Counted from the stretch's first letter, positions 35,141 through 44,815 are shown. The stretch is 64,000 nt of DNA from Chelydra serpentina (GCA_037349315.1 JBAIAC010000027.1:17221501-17285500); one strand, 5' to 3'. A program made the numbers and translations. Notes: a model not told the origin generated them from the sequence alone.

Positions 35141-35849
35141 TAATCACATGCAATCAATTATTTATTAATATATGTATTATTTAAAAAATAAAAATTACTC
35201 ACAGGGACTGATCCAAAGCCTATTGATGTCCATGGGAATCTTTCAGTTTACTTCAGTGGCACTACTTACATGAGTTAAGCTACTGATATAGATAAATCTT
35301 TTCAGGATGGGCCCCAAATTCCTGAAACTGTGTTTCAAATATCACCTGAATTATTAAAACTGAAATAATTTTAAAATTTGAATTATTTCTCAGTCATGCT
35401 GTTATTTAGCTTTTGCATTTCTCTCAGCTTGGACAATAAAAATACACTAGTCAGTTTCACCTTTATTTCTAGTCAGTTTTATTTTCAGGCTTCTATGCAC
35501 TATACACATTGTACAATGTTTGGATTGAAGGGGAATGAAAACATGAAAGGTGATTCTATCGCAACTGAAAATTGTAACAGGGAAATGCAGAGCTAAGGTT
35601 TTGTAAAAAATCTTTTTTTTACAAACTAAATTTTAGGCCAAAATTGACATAATGCAAACATTTAATTTATTATTATTGCTATTCACACATTTGTTTGCTT
35701 ATAGTTGCAAAACATAAAACATCAACAACACTTTGAAAACAGGAAAAGAGCAATCAATCAAGCAAAACCAAGTTGGAAATTATATATATAAAAGTTAATG
35801 TTTTCTGTATTTCAGTTGATGTATCCTTACAGAGTAAAAATATTTATTT
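35141..35849. other. AT-rich DNA before the CUX1 tandem array
   Basis: A degraded palindromic-family copy near 35205-35310. No promoter motif recognised. Confidence 0.35.
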
Positions 35850-36305
35850 TGTATGTGTTCTGGATGTTTTTTGAATGTTTGAGGAGTTCTTCTAGATTGC
35901 TTCCTTGTTTAATACACTTGTACTGTAAAGCCTTGTATGTTCTGGATACTGTAGGTATTTAAATAGGTTGCATCCTTGTATGATATAAATACTTCTTGTA
36001 CTCTAGGCGGTTGTTTTTAACTGGCTACCCACATTGTAGCTTTGTTTAATATGCATTTTTTCGTCTACTCCTTCTATTTGTCCTGGGTGTTTGGGGGTAT
36101 TTTTTCCTCTAGATTGCCTCCTCCACTGCTGCAAATATTTGCTGTACTTTGAAATCTTGGATTTCTTTGGGGTGCTTTTCCAGCTTGTCCCCCGTCTAGA
36201 TTCATTGTCTGCGGTGCTCTGGAGCCTGGGGTTGTTCGGGATGTTTTGGGTGTTTCAAGTAGGCTGTCTCCTTGCCTAAATTTCTGTTGCACTCAGGAGG
36301 CTCCT
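35850..36305 (+). repeat. Degenerate ~80-bp tandem array upstream of CUX1
   Basis: Successive blocks share the same order of words: a start like GTTCTGGATGTTTTGGGTG, then TCTAGATTGCCTCCTTG, then TAAATAC, then TTGTACTGTAAAGCCTTG. Blocks begin near 35853, 35935, 36015 (weakest), 36078, 36160 and 36233, a period of roughly 75-85 bp. A further GC-shifted block may follow into the island. TCTAGATT is visible at 35891, 36109 and 36195. I do not recognise it as a named repeat. Identity between units is modest, so it is an old minisatellite-like array or a repeat-rich promoter-proximal element. Confidence 0.6.
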
Positions 36306-36461
36306 TGCATTTGCTCCGGGTGGTCGCGGGTCTTCCGCGCCTGATCGCCCTGCCCTGGATGTTAGATCTCTTCCCTGTGCACTGGCTGGATGGAGGCGAG
36401 CGCGTTGGCTGCTGCGCTTGTGCCCCGGTGAGAGGGAAGCAGCTCGCTGTATCTCTGTGCA

Positions 36462-36584
36462 ATGGCTGCGAGTCCGTGTTCCGGGCCGGGCTCGGGCTCC
36501 AGGCCGGGATTTGGGCGCTCCCTGCCCGCCTCCCTCCCCCCCCCCCGCCCGGCTGGCTCCCTCCCTCCCCCTCCCGGCTCCTGA
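36462..36584 (+). other. Upstream ORF in CUX1 leader (40 codons)
   Basis: An ATG with G at -3 and G at +4 opens a 40-codon frame rich in Gly, Ser and Pro and closes at TGA 36582-36584. It is in the same frame as CUX1, so that stop excludes an N-terminal extension of the protein. It matters only if transcripts start upstream of it. The peptide looks composition-driven; any role would be in damping translation. Confidence 0.35.
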
Positions 36585-36628
36585 ACTCCAGCCCCTCTCT
36601 CTCTATCAGCCGCTCACTCTGTCTCAAT

Positions 36629-36685
36629 ATGTCTCAAGATGGCGGCCAATGTGGGATCGATGTTTCAATATTGGAAGCGCTTTGA
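36629..36685 (+). other. Overlapping upstream ORF at the CUX1 start
   Basis: An ATG ten bases before the CUX1 start, with A at -3 but T at +4, opens an 18-codon frame in a different phase. It runs through the CUX1 initiation site and stops at TGA 36683-36685. Ribosomes starting here could not reinitiate at the CUX1 ATG. Its moderate context beside the strong CUX1 context suggests leaky scanning. This is inferred from sequence only. Confidence 0.45.
36636..36646 (+). promoter_or_regulatory. YY1-type motif over the CUX1 start codon
   Basis: The bases AAGATGGCGGC form the canonical core-promoter YY1 motif, with the motif's ATG being the CUX1 initiation codon. Such sites, known from other genes, place YY1 just downstream of transcription starts and combine with efficient initiation on very short leaders. 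If it acts that way here, the major start would lie only tens of bases upstream, which would remove the upstream ORF at 36462. Function is inferred from motif and position. Confidence 0.6.
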
Positions 36686-36701
36686 TTTACAGCAGCTGCA
36701 G
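36639..36701 (+). CDS. CUX1: CUX1 (cut-like homeobox 1 / CASP), first coding exon
   Basis: The 21 codons read MAANVGSMFQYWKRFDLQQL followed by Q. I recognise this as the N-terminus shared by the full-length CUX1 transcription factor and its CASP splice form. The paralogue CUX2 has the same beginning but, as I recall it, RRLQ where this has QQLQ, so CUX1 is the better call. CUX1 is a homeodomain repressor with three Cut repeats; CASP is a coiled-coil Golgi membrane protein made from the same promoter. No Cut repeat, homeodomain or coiled coil is in this window, because those exons lie further downstream. The start is supported by an in-frame TGA at 36582-36584 with no in-frame ATG between, by a strong context (A at -3, G at +4), and by the known protein start. 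The exon ends in CAG followed by GTCAGG, a usable donor with C instead of a purine at +3. Reading past the donor gives proline/arginine-rich, composition-driven sequence to a stop at 37334, which I take as intron. Confidence 0.95.
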
Positions 36702-36707
36702 GTCAGG
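36702..36707 (+). other. CUX1: Splice donor of CUX1 exon 1
   Basis: CAG|GTCAGG follows the last codon of LQQLQ. GT is present and +4/+5 (A, G) fit consensus; C at +3 is unusual. The phase (after a complete codon) matches the known CUX1 exon 1/2 junction, where the next residue is arginine. Confidence 0.8.
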
Positions 36708-36830
36708 CTTCTCCGCTCGCCCCGCCGGCCGGGCCGCGCCGCCGGCCCCCACCCCGCCGCTCCCCGGGCTCGGCCCCCTGGCCCGCGCCGCCCAGGGGAG
36801 CCCCCCGCGCGGCCCGGCCCCGCTCTCCCC

Positions 36831-36881
36831 ATTGATAACTGGCTTTATCAGAAATTGATCCTCTTTGTTCAATTCATCGAT
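36831..36881 (+). promoter_or_regulatory. AT-rich patch with three Cut/CUX-type ATYRAT sites
   Basis: Within sequence that is otherwise roughly 80 per cent GC lies an AT-rich stretch of about 60 bp. It holds ATTGAT at 36831-36836, ATTGAT at 36854-36859 and ATCGAT at 36876-36881, spaced 23 and 22 bp apart, about two helical turns. ATCRAT (reverse ATYGAT) is the established Cut repeat/homeodomain recognition class. An inverted pair TGATAA (36833-36838) and TTATCA (36845-36850), a GATA-type core in both orientations, overlaps the first site. A further ATCGAT lies in the exon at 36656-36661. Autoregulation by CUX1 is an inference. Confidence 0.45.
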
Positions 36882-36887
36882 CAGCCC

Positions 36888-36898
36888 AAGATGGCGCC
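36888..36898 (+). promoter_or_regulatory. Second YY1-type motif in intron 1
   Basis: AAGATGGCGCC repeats the YY1-type core 252 bp downstream of the first, in the same orientation and with its ATG in the same reading frame. It directly follows the AT-rich ATYRAT cluster. An open frame continues from this ATG (MAPEPPPPEPPLALS...) to 37334 but is proline-rich and shows no clear splice donor. It could mark a second transcription start rather than a protein start. Confidence 0.4.
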
Positions 36899-37760
36899 GG
36901 AGCCGCCGCCGCCGGAGCCGCCGCTCGCCCTGTCCCGGGCCAGCCCCCCGGCGGGGCCGGGCGGGGCAGAGAGCGGCCGGGCGGGGGGCAGCCCCCGGTC
37001 CCCTTTATTTCTGGGAGCCGGGGAAAGTTTATTGAGTGCTGGGACTTTGTGTGGGGCGCAGGCAGCCGGCCGGGCGCAGGCTGCAGCCTCTGAGCGGCTG
37101 GGGCTGGGGGCGCTGTGGTGCCAGCGCTCGGCGCTTTTAAAGCAGTCCGAGCCAGTCGCCTTCCCCGCTGCTGCCGCCGCCGTTCAGGCAGCCTCTCTCC
37201 CGGGCCGGCTCCCCCCACAGCCGGGGCAGGGGACCCCAGTGCGGGGGGCGGCCTGCCAGGTCCCCTCCCGCTCGCTCTCGCGCTCTCTTCCCAGGGCTCC
37301 CCCCAGCAGGGAGAGTCCGGCCAGCCTTCCCTAGGGTCCCCCGAGCCCCCCTGCCTGCCCCGGGTTTGTTTACATTCGGCATCCATGGCTGGATCTTCCT
37401 CCCTCCCCGGGTGGGTTTGAATTTGCTGGCGGATTCGGGCCGCGGGCGTGGGACTTGCGAAGAGGGCCGTGCTGGCCTGCTGGGGTGATCTGGCGTGGGG
37501 TCCGGTTCGGGCTGGCACGGGGGTGAATCTGAGCTCCGGGGCCTGCTGGCGCTCGGAGTAGCCGTGGGGAGCGGCGCTCAGGTCCAGGTCCGGGTCCGGC
37601 TGGCCTGGAGGTCGGACAGGAGAAAGCCCTGAGGGCCGGGTCCTGGTTGGGCTCCGGCTAGCATAGGGGGTGTCTGTATTGGGGGGAGGGGACTGCGCGG
37701 TCCGGCTCCTGCTGGCTGGCCCTGGGGATTCGAAGATGCGATTCTTGCTGGGGCTCGGGG

Positions 37761-37997
37761 GGCTCTGGGTTCTGCGAGGGCTTGGGCTGGCACTGGCGGC
37801 TCAGCGGGGCATTCGCTGGGGTGTACGCAGACAGCGGTGCACATATTGTGGCGTATGCAGTGCGTTAGTTTCCTTGCTTGGGGAGCGAAGAGTCTGATGG
37901 AAGTTAGCTCCTGCCGGCTTTGGAGGGTTGAACTTCTGGGGAGTGGGAAGAGTGTTGGGGACACGTCCCGTGTGTGGGGGTAATATTCTGAGCTTAT

Positions 37998-38037
<40 letters not shown>

Positions 38038-40600
38038 CTGACTGGCATTTCCTCCTGCTATGCATAACCGCACGGCTTGAACACCGTCTCCCTTCTGTCT
38101 AGGACCTGACACATGCGTTGAGTGTTGCTGTTTTAACGTGGCTGCTCATAGCGCTTAGGAATCCTGTCCTTTCGAGAAAAAGTACTTGCTATGCAGCGTT
38201 CCTTTACCTTTTGGGTGTATGCCTTGATGAGATTCAAAATCCGCTACTTAATATAATAGCTCATGTATACGGGGGGCGGGGAGGGGGGAGGAAAGCGATT
38301 AGTCGGAGATTTCCCTGCCGATTAACAGCACTGCAACGTGTAGTTTTATCGTACTGTAGTTGATTGGTGCAGGGAAATTGTGTCCTGCCCCTTTAAATTC
38401 TGAAACGCGTGGAGTTTAAATAAATTGGCTAGGAAGCTTGTGCTATCCACCCCTCGCCCCTACTGAGGAGTCTGTATTCAGCAAGTGCCCATGTGGGATC
38501 TTAGAGCGCAGGCAGCCTGAAAGGAGCCGGAAATATGTTACATTGATGTTTGGCATAGCTACAGTCAAGTTAAAGGTGAGAGGATGCTGTCAGGATGGGT
38601 TTATGTTGGGAAAGAAATTAGAAGTATGAGAATATGGGACTAAAACAAGTTGCCTTAGGGGTCTGTGCAGGGATAATGATCTGCCTTTCAGGGCTGTTGC
38701 AAGGGTTAATTAATTAATGTATGAACAGCGCTGGGCACTTATATAGCACTTTCCGTTTTTCAAAGTATTATCTATAGTGAGTGGTTGGTGCCCTCTGACT
38801 TTCAAGTGGATTAGGGGGTGGCAAGAAAGTAACTTCTTGTTTTAATTCTGTTTCTTAAAGATTTTGGATTAAGGTAGATTTGGCTGAATTTTCCTAACTT
38901 GAAAGGATTCTTAATAGTGACCCAGAATACCTACAGGAATACAGAAAATGAGAGCCAGATGCAGGATTGTATCAAATACAACGGTTTAGATTAATATGTA
39001 TTTAAACAAGGTCTGACAACCTTAATTGTAAATGCTTGCTTTTGCATATGTATATGTGCAATTGTACTTTCTTAGAATTGGAAACTCAGCACTCCTAATG
39101 TGGTTTTTCTTAAAGTGTTACACTTAACACTGTAGAAAGACATCTAAAATACATTTTCTAAAGAAAATAAAGCTTCAACAAGTGTTTATTGATTAAAGCA
39201 TATTACTCTAAAGTAGCTATCATGTAAATTAAATTCTAGAATGTAATGAACACAGCCAAATAGCATTTTGAGAGATTGGTCTATTCTGTTTTTAGTAAAA
39301 GTGAGTTATTTTTACTATAATTTAATTCCTGTGCATACTGTAAAACCCGTTGTGGAGTATTATGTGTAAACTTTAATCTTGTGTATGGTAGACTAAATGT
39401 GACATTCTGACTTTAGCAGTGCTAGGCTTCTCTTTTGAAGCATCCTGGCAATAATGAGTTGGAGTTTATATTTGAGCACCAAAGCCTTAGTCACTACTTA
39501 CTTGATAACTTTATACATACTATATGTGAACTGTATGGATCTAGGTTGTGCATCCATTAGCTAAATCACTGAGGAATCTGTATGTAATAAACGTTGTACA
39601 GTTTCTGGCCACAGGGTTTTGGAGTGACCAAAGAGGTGGAGAGTACATTCAGACAAGCATTTATGCATGCACAGAACTGTTATTTTTGATTTCAGATGTC
39701 TTTATTTCTTCTCCTCCTCCCCAGTCTGTATGATGGGGAAGGAATAAATTACTTCATCCTGAGGATAAAGCAATACCTCTTTGTGACTCTCTGTATTTGG
39801 GGGGTGTGGGGGGGGGGGCGTGTGTGCAGTTTCAGTCTCCGTCTTAACAGTATTTTCAGTACAAGGAGTTTTTCTGACATTTGTTGTGGGGTGTTCAACC
39901 AACTGTGGAACTGCATAAATCAAATGTTGTCCTGTCTGCACTTTCATTGCCTCATTTAAGTGGGGGATTCCATGCATCTTACAAGTAACACAGTCCCACC
40001 TGTCAAGTAGAACTTTCCCAGCTCTGGCTGTAGTTTGAAACCAGCTACAAGGCTGCATCAGTTCCAAACTATTGCTCCACTCACCTTTCGCTGGGAAACT
40101 TGTAAGGAGGTCAAGTGAGACTCTGTTGATGGAAATAAGGGACAAAAACAAGCACAGGTACTATCTACTGGTAACTGCCCCCTCTCAATTGTTAGGGAAG
40201 CCATGTTTACTGTTGTTAAACCTCTACCTGCACTATAACATAAAGCAGTGGGTGTTTAAATACTGCAGTCAAGACTGTATCTGTGTTAATTAAAATACAC
40301 AGCCAAGAATACTATTTGCTATGACTTTTGTATTATTCATTTCTCCTTTCACTAAATTACTTTTGCTTCTCGACGGAGAGACTGCAGCACTCGGAAGCAG
40401 GCCTTAAACCATCCAAGAAAGTTTGGATTAAACAATAAATGTCTTACAGTTTCTGTTTCCAGCATATTCAAATTGTAAGTAAGGTTTTACAGGTGTCAAA
40501 TATGAGCCCTCACTCCACTTGCTGTTGAAATTGTTTAAAATGGTTCAGCCAGGCACCAAGTTCAACCCTTTTCCTAGTAGAGGCCAATCAGGTGTTGAAA
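37761..40600. other. Intron 1, no exon recognised
   Basis: After the CpG island fades, sequence becomes AT-rich and unique-looking. A G-rich run at 39799-39820 could form G-quadruplex-type structure. No mobile element recognised; scarcity of repeats near the promoter is itself notable. The 149-codon minus frame at 39702-40151 is not supported. Confidence 0.4.
38001..38031. repeat. (TG)n microsatellite
   Basis: About fifteen TG units just outside the CpG island. Confidence 0.95.
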
Positions 40601-40601
40601 A

Positions 40602-40818
40602 TGGTTTGGCAGCACCTCTGGACTACTTGCCAAACTGGGTTTAATCATGGACTAGATGACCTCCTGAGGTCTCTTCCAACCCTAATCTTCTATGATTCTA
40701 TGAGTGAGGGAGGAACCATATTTGACAACTGCTGCCAAATGTTTTGGCATGACCTATATACCAAACTGGATTTAACCATGATTGAGGGAGGAACCATATT
40801 TGACAACTGCTGCCAAAT
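40602..40818. repeat. Local tandem duplication, one copy carrying a CR1 tail
   Basis: Copy 1 (40602-40740) and copy 2 (40741-40818) share GTTTGGCA, CCAAACTGG.TTTAA.CATG and the exact GAGGGAGGAACCATATTTGA...CTGCTGCCAAAT end. Copy 1 has 53 extra bases (40651-40703) of CR1 3' end exactly between CATGG and GTGAGGGAGG; copy 2 lacks them. The insertion therefore came after the duplication. Confidence 0.8.
40651..40703 (+). mobile_element. CR1 LINE 3' end, very short
   Basis: ACTAGATGACCTCCTGAGGT, CTTCCAACCCTAAT and the tail TCTATGATTCTATGA. A minimal 5'-truncated insertion. Confidence 0.85.
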
Positions 40819-43136
40819 ACGTCAGTGTGTTGTGCAGACAGATCTTTGGAAGCACTTGGCTATCATTGTGATGAGCATGGATTAAATACCTAGATGGATC
40901 CTTGGTGGAGTGCTGAACCGTTGCTCTGAAGAGTTGCAGCTATGACTCCTGGTATGAAAATAGTCATGTGATCTTAATCATCTTCACTTACAGCAGGATA
41001 AAGGTTACAATGGAAGAGTCTGACCCTAGTTGAAGTCTTGTGTTCTTGGTTTATTTATAATCTTGATGGATTATTAAGCAACTTGCTCATCAAACAGTGT
41101 GTTATGCTCCTGTGGCTATAGCATAAAATCCTCCCTAAGATGCATGGCTAATGGGCTTGAATAGATGTAACTAAGGGTATAACTTGTCCTGCAGTATCTT
41201 TATTCAGTAATGAAATATGAGGGCGAGAATGAACCCAGCTTGATAGTCCTGCAAACTCAGCCTGAGATCTGACAAACAGAAAAACTAGAGATTATTTATA
41301 AACTGAATACATTTACTGTGGAAACATTAAGATAAACATAAAAACTCTACGATTAGGTGTCACTTTTCAAAGCAGAGGTGCATTTTATTTAAAAACAAAA
41401 CAACCATGCACACACACACACACGCACGCACACAACTTTTTAAATAAAACTGCTTGGCTTGTACTAACAAACCAGGGAATTTTAAACTTAAAGCCAAATC
41501 TTGTGTCAAGGTATTTGCATCATATAGTTAGGGTAAAGAGGGAGCATTATCTGTTTGCTGCCATTGATTGTTTAAAGGTAGGCCCATTCACAAAAGGAAA
41601 AACTGATTTCTAAATAGTAATGAATAGAGTTTAAATATTGAAGCACTTCTAGCATCTAATTGGAAGCAAGTGGAATTCTTGGCATCCTGTAGCTGAACAT
41701 GTTTGTACCAAAACACAAGACTCTTTGCTTATAGCTGTCCACTTTATCTCTGTTAAATCGAAAGTGGATCTAGAGAATTTTCTTTTCCCAAGTCACAGTG
41801 GAATTTATAGTTTCTGTCCTGAAGGTGGGGTGAGGGAACATCTCCTTACTATATTATCCGTGATGGGAATTATGTGTCAAGAGAAGATGCTCCAAGGTTT
41901 ATAACTAGATTTCATCCACTTCTGCATGACCATGGAGGTACTTGACTCAGTAAATGCATTGTGGTTCTGTTTCAGGGTGAGAAGCAGAGTTTGGGGATGT
42001 GATGTAGGGGATCTTCTTTCTTTCTAGCTCTCAAAATTCTGCTTTGTTGAAGCTTCCTGCGGAGTTCACCGTTGAGGGTGAAGGTGAAAGAGATGGGATG
42101 TGTCAAAACTAGCTGCTGTTTGCCAAGGAGTAAAAGTTTATTGTCTCGGCTGTTCGGGGGCTGTGGCAAATAGCTCCCCTCCCTATAACAGGGAAAAAAG
42201 GCACAACATGCAGTTCAGCCATTCAGCCTGTCTCATGAGCTAAGGATTTGGCCCTAGTGGAATAATTATGGAGCAGTAGTAGATGATCCATAGTTATAAC
42301 TGAACTTCCATTGTAAGCCCTTTTGGGGGGGGGGGCAATCCCCTTTCCCCCCAAATCCACAAACACAAGTATGTTCACCACAAAATAAGTATAATTGATT
42401 TATGATTGAGGTAAACATTTTTCCGCCAGATTTGAGGTCTGTTGAACAAGGAGTTAAAAAACTATGCCACACGCACAAAAGTGTTTACCAGAGTTCAGAA
42501 CTGGATAATAAATGCATATATTATGTGGATCTGATTCTGCACTCCTTTTCCCCTTAATTGTATTGGGAATTTCCTTAGCAAGGGCTACATTACTGGCCCT
42601 TATATATTAATATAGCCAATAAGTAACAATAGTTATTACAAAAGGAGTGAATTACAGATTTAAACTGTGGTAGACAAAGGTAATTATTTACTAGTTGCTA
42701 CATAACTTAAAAGTAGACAGGTTAAGCATTAAATAACTTCTTTTAGGGAAAGGAATATTGTTGACAGGGAAAGATTGTTTAAAAACCAACTTAGTGTTGC
42801 AGCAGCCATAATGATCTTTTATTAAGAAGAAACTGAATTGAGGTTGCCTTACGGCAAGTGGAAATGGGATGCTGGGAAGAGTTGGAAACTTTTTCCCCAC
42901 CAATACAGCTTAATGACTTGGCTAGATTTCCAGTTACCTCAACATACCTTCTTGTATATCTGCAGATAACTTCCTCAGCATCAATAGTGGAAGCTACACT
43001 CTGTCTAGCAAGATTTAGTAGGAAGACAAGCTTCTGTTGTTACTATTATGGGTATTTTCAATAAAATCTAAATATGACATTTAGTTTCTTAAATGTACTG
43101 TATCTACTCTTTTTTTGGTGTTTTTGTTTTTTCCCC
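40819..43136. other. Intron 1, no exon recognised
   Basis: Contains a (CA)n run at 41408-41434. No gene or named mobile element recognised. Confidence 0.4.
41408..41434. repeat. (CA)n microsatellite
   Basis: CA units with CACG interruptions. Confidence 0.9.
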
Positions 43137-43139
43137 TTA

Positions 43140-43422
43140 GGGTACGTCTATACTCACGGCGCTGGATTGATCTTCTGGGTTCGATTTATCGCGTCTTGTC
43201 TAGATGCGATAAATCGAACCAGGAAGTGCTCCCCCGTCGACGCTTGTAATCCTGCTCGACGAACGGAGTAGGCGGAGTCGACGGGGGAGCCTGCGCGCCG
43301 CGTGTGGACCCCGGGTAAGTACTTTTTCATTTGAACTAAGATAGTTCGACTTCAGCTACGTTATTCACGTAGCTGAAGATGCGTATCTTAGTTCGAATTG
43401 GGGGGTTAGTGTAGACCAGCCC
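43140..43422. mobile_element. Harbinger-type MITE, family Y copy 1
   Basis: 283 bp. Ends GGGTACGTCTATACT and AGTGTAGACCAGCCC match as inverted copies in 11 of 15 positions; TTA flanks both sides (43137-43139, 43423-43425). It contains a perfect 15-bp stem, GGTTCGATTTATCGC and its complement, around a 13-base loop, and a GTCGAC-rich core. CpG content is unusually high for intronic DNA, suggesting recent insertion or low methylation decay. A second, older copy is at 62131. Confidence 0.85.
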
Positions 43423-43425
43423 TTA

Positions 43426-44129
43426 GAATGAAATGATTTCTAATTTGGTTCTCTTCAGGGCAAGTACCAGGTTTTCCTTTGTGTTTGTCCAGGGGCCTGA
43501 TTCTGATCTGAGCCTTTGGACATGAGCGAAAGAGAAATAATAAATGAAAACAATGATAAACCATAGTTGAAAATTTATTTGTATATAAGTGGAAAATGTG
43601 CATGAACTATCCTCCAATCTCTGTGAACAATAAGTGTGGAGGTACTGCATGCTTTGTGTAACACTCCCAATAAAGTGTTCCAGGATGTTTGCTTCTAACA
43701 TACAATGTTGTTGTAAATTTAGTGTAAATTTGCAAAATCTGCTGATAAATTTGATTCAGATGTTTGTCCTACAGCGTTCCAGTTGCTAATGCATTCTATT
43801 CGGTAAAGAAAGGGAACCTCTGGGAGTTTACCTTTTACTGTGGTAAGAAAGGCTGTTAGCTGCAGTTCCCTCTGGAACTTGATACTCTTCCTACTGCCAG
43901 TTGGAGAAGGACACTAGAGAGTGCCATGATATGCTTCTTTCTTGTTTCTCCAGTCTGAGTACCTTATGTTCTGAACTGTGTGCAGTTCAAAGCTTGGACC
44001 CCAAACTGATCCCTGCCTGCTTAGGGAACTTTCTGTCACTAGACTGATTTGTCTTTGGAGATACACTTTTAAACATTATTGCATTGTTAGCTGTATCTCA
44101 ATTAAATTTTAACATAATAATGCAAATGA
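43426..44129. other. Intron 1, nothing recognised
   Basis: No feature recognised. Confidence 0.35.
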
Positions 44130-44312
44130 TTCATAGATTCTAGGGCTGGAAGGGACCTCGAGAGGTCATCGAGTCCAGCCCCCTGCCCTCATGGCAGGAC
44201 CAAATACTGTCTAGACCATCCCTGATAGACTTTTATCTAACATACTCCTAAATATCTCCAGAGATGGAGATTCCACAACCTCCTTGGGCAGGGAGATTCC
44301 ACAACCTCCCTT
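44130..44312 (-). mobile_element. CR1 LINE 3' end, antisense
   Basis: TCATAGATTCTAGGGCTGGA, GGGACCTCGAGAGGTCATCG and CCCCCTGCCCTCATGGCAGG are the complement of a CR1 3' end. The word GGAGATTCCACAACCTCC occurs twice 26 bp apart (about 44265 and 44291), a small tandem duplication inside the copy. Confidence 0.85.
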
Positions 44313-44644
44313 TGATGATGCAACATCAAAGCAGATTCTACAACTTTCAGCCCTCAGCCTGGGTTTCCATTTAGTTGTCATGTAGTTAATTACTGCAAAG
44401 ATGAACAAAATTAGTTATCAGTCGACGTAGCCAGTGGAAGGAAAAACATCTCTTCATCACATTTGTATGAGATGACTCTTAAATCATCATTCTTAATAAA
44501 ACACCCAGTTAACTATTCGGGAAATAATACGAAGGATGAATGTGCCAGTTTGTTTTTGTTAATGTATAGGAAAATTCTTGTGGAATGAATGTGTGAAGTT
44601 AAGGGCTCAGTCTGAACAAACTGAGGATGAATGTAAAGACAGGT

Positions 44645-44815
44645 TTTTATAGGATCTAGAGGGCCAAAATCTTCATGTTTGGGCACCTAAATGTATACTT
44701 AAACATCTAAATAAAAGGAATTTTATTTTTAAGCTGATGAGCACTTGCAATTCCCACTGATATCAGGCCCTTTTTATTCAGGTGCTGAAGTTTGAAATTG
44801 TAGTTGTCCATTTTC
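44645..44815. repeat. 'TTTGGGCACCTAAA' palindromic element
   Basis: GGGCCAAAATCTTCATG, GGGCACCTAAATGTA, TTCCCACTGATATCAGG and CAGGTGCTGAAGTTTGAAAT outline a degraded copy. Confidence 0.45.

Larger units (their letters stand above)
36290..37760 (+). promoter_or_regulatory. CUX1: CUX1 CpG island promoter
   Basis: Base composition changes sharply from AT-rich flanking DNA to very GC-rich DNA with frequent CpG, beginning near 36290 and fading after about 37760. The island surrounds the CUX1 first coding exon. I see no TATA box at a sensible distance from the start codon, and poly-pyrimidine tracts (36505-36620) precede it. This is the usual architecture of a broad, TATA-less housekeeping/developmental promoter. 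The exact transcription start cannot be read from sequence. Edges are by eye. Confidence 0.85.

Noticed and set aside
36639..36701. CUX2 instead of CUX1
   Set aside because: CUX2 shares the first residues but, as I recall it, reads FDLRRLQ; this exon reads FDLQQLQ as in CUX1.
36702..37334. Extension of the CUX1 exon frame to a 231-codon protein
   Set aside because: The known protein and the CAG|GT donor end the exon at 36701; the continuation is proline/arginine/alanine-rich reading of GC-rich intron.
36874..37518. 214-codon minus-strand frame across the CpG island
   Set aside because: Composition-driven frame in GC-rich DNA; no recognisable domain and no splice or promoter evidence.
43140..43422. 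Second small CpG island or alternative CUX1 promoter
   Set aside because: The CpG-rich interval coincides exactly with a MITE bounded by inverted ends and TTA duplications.
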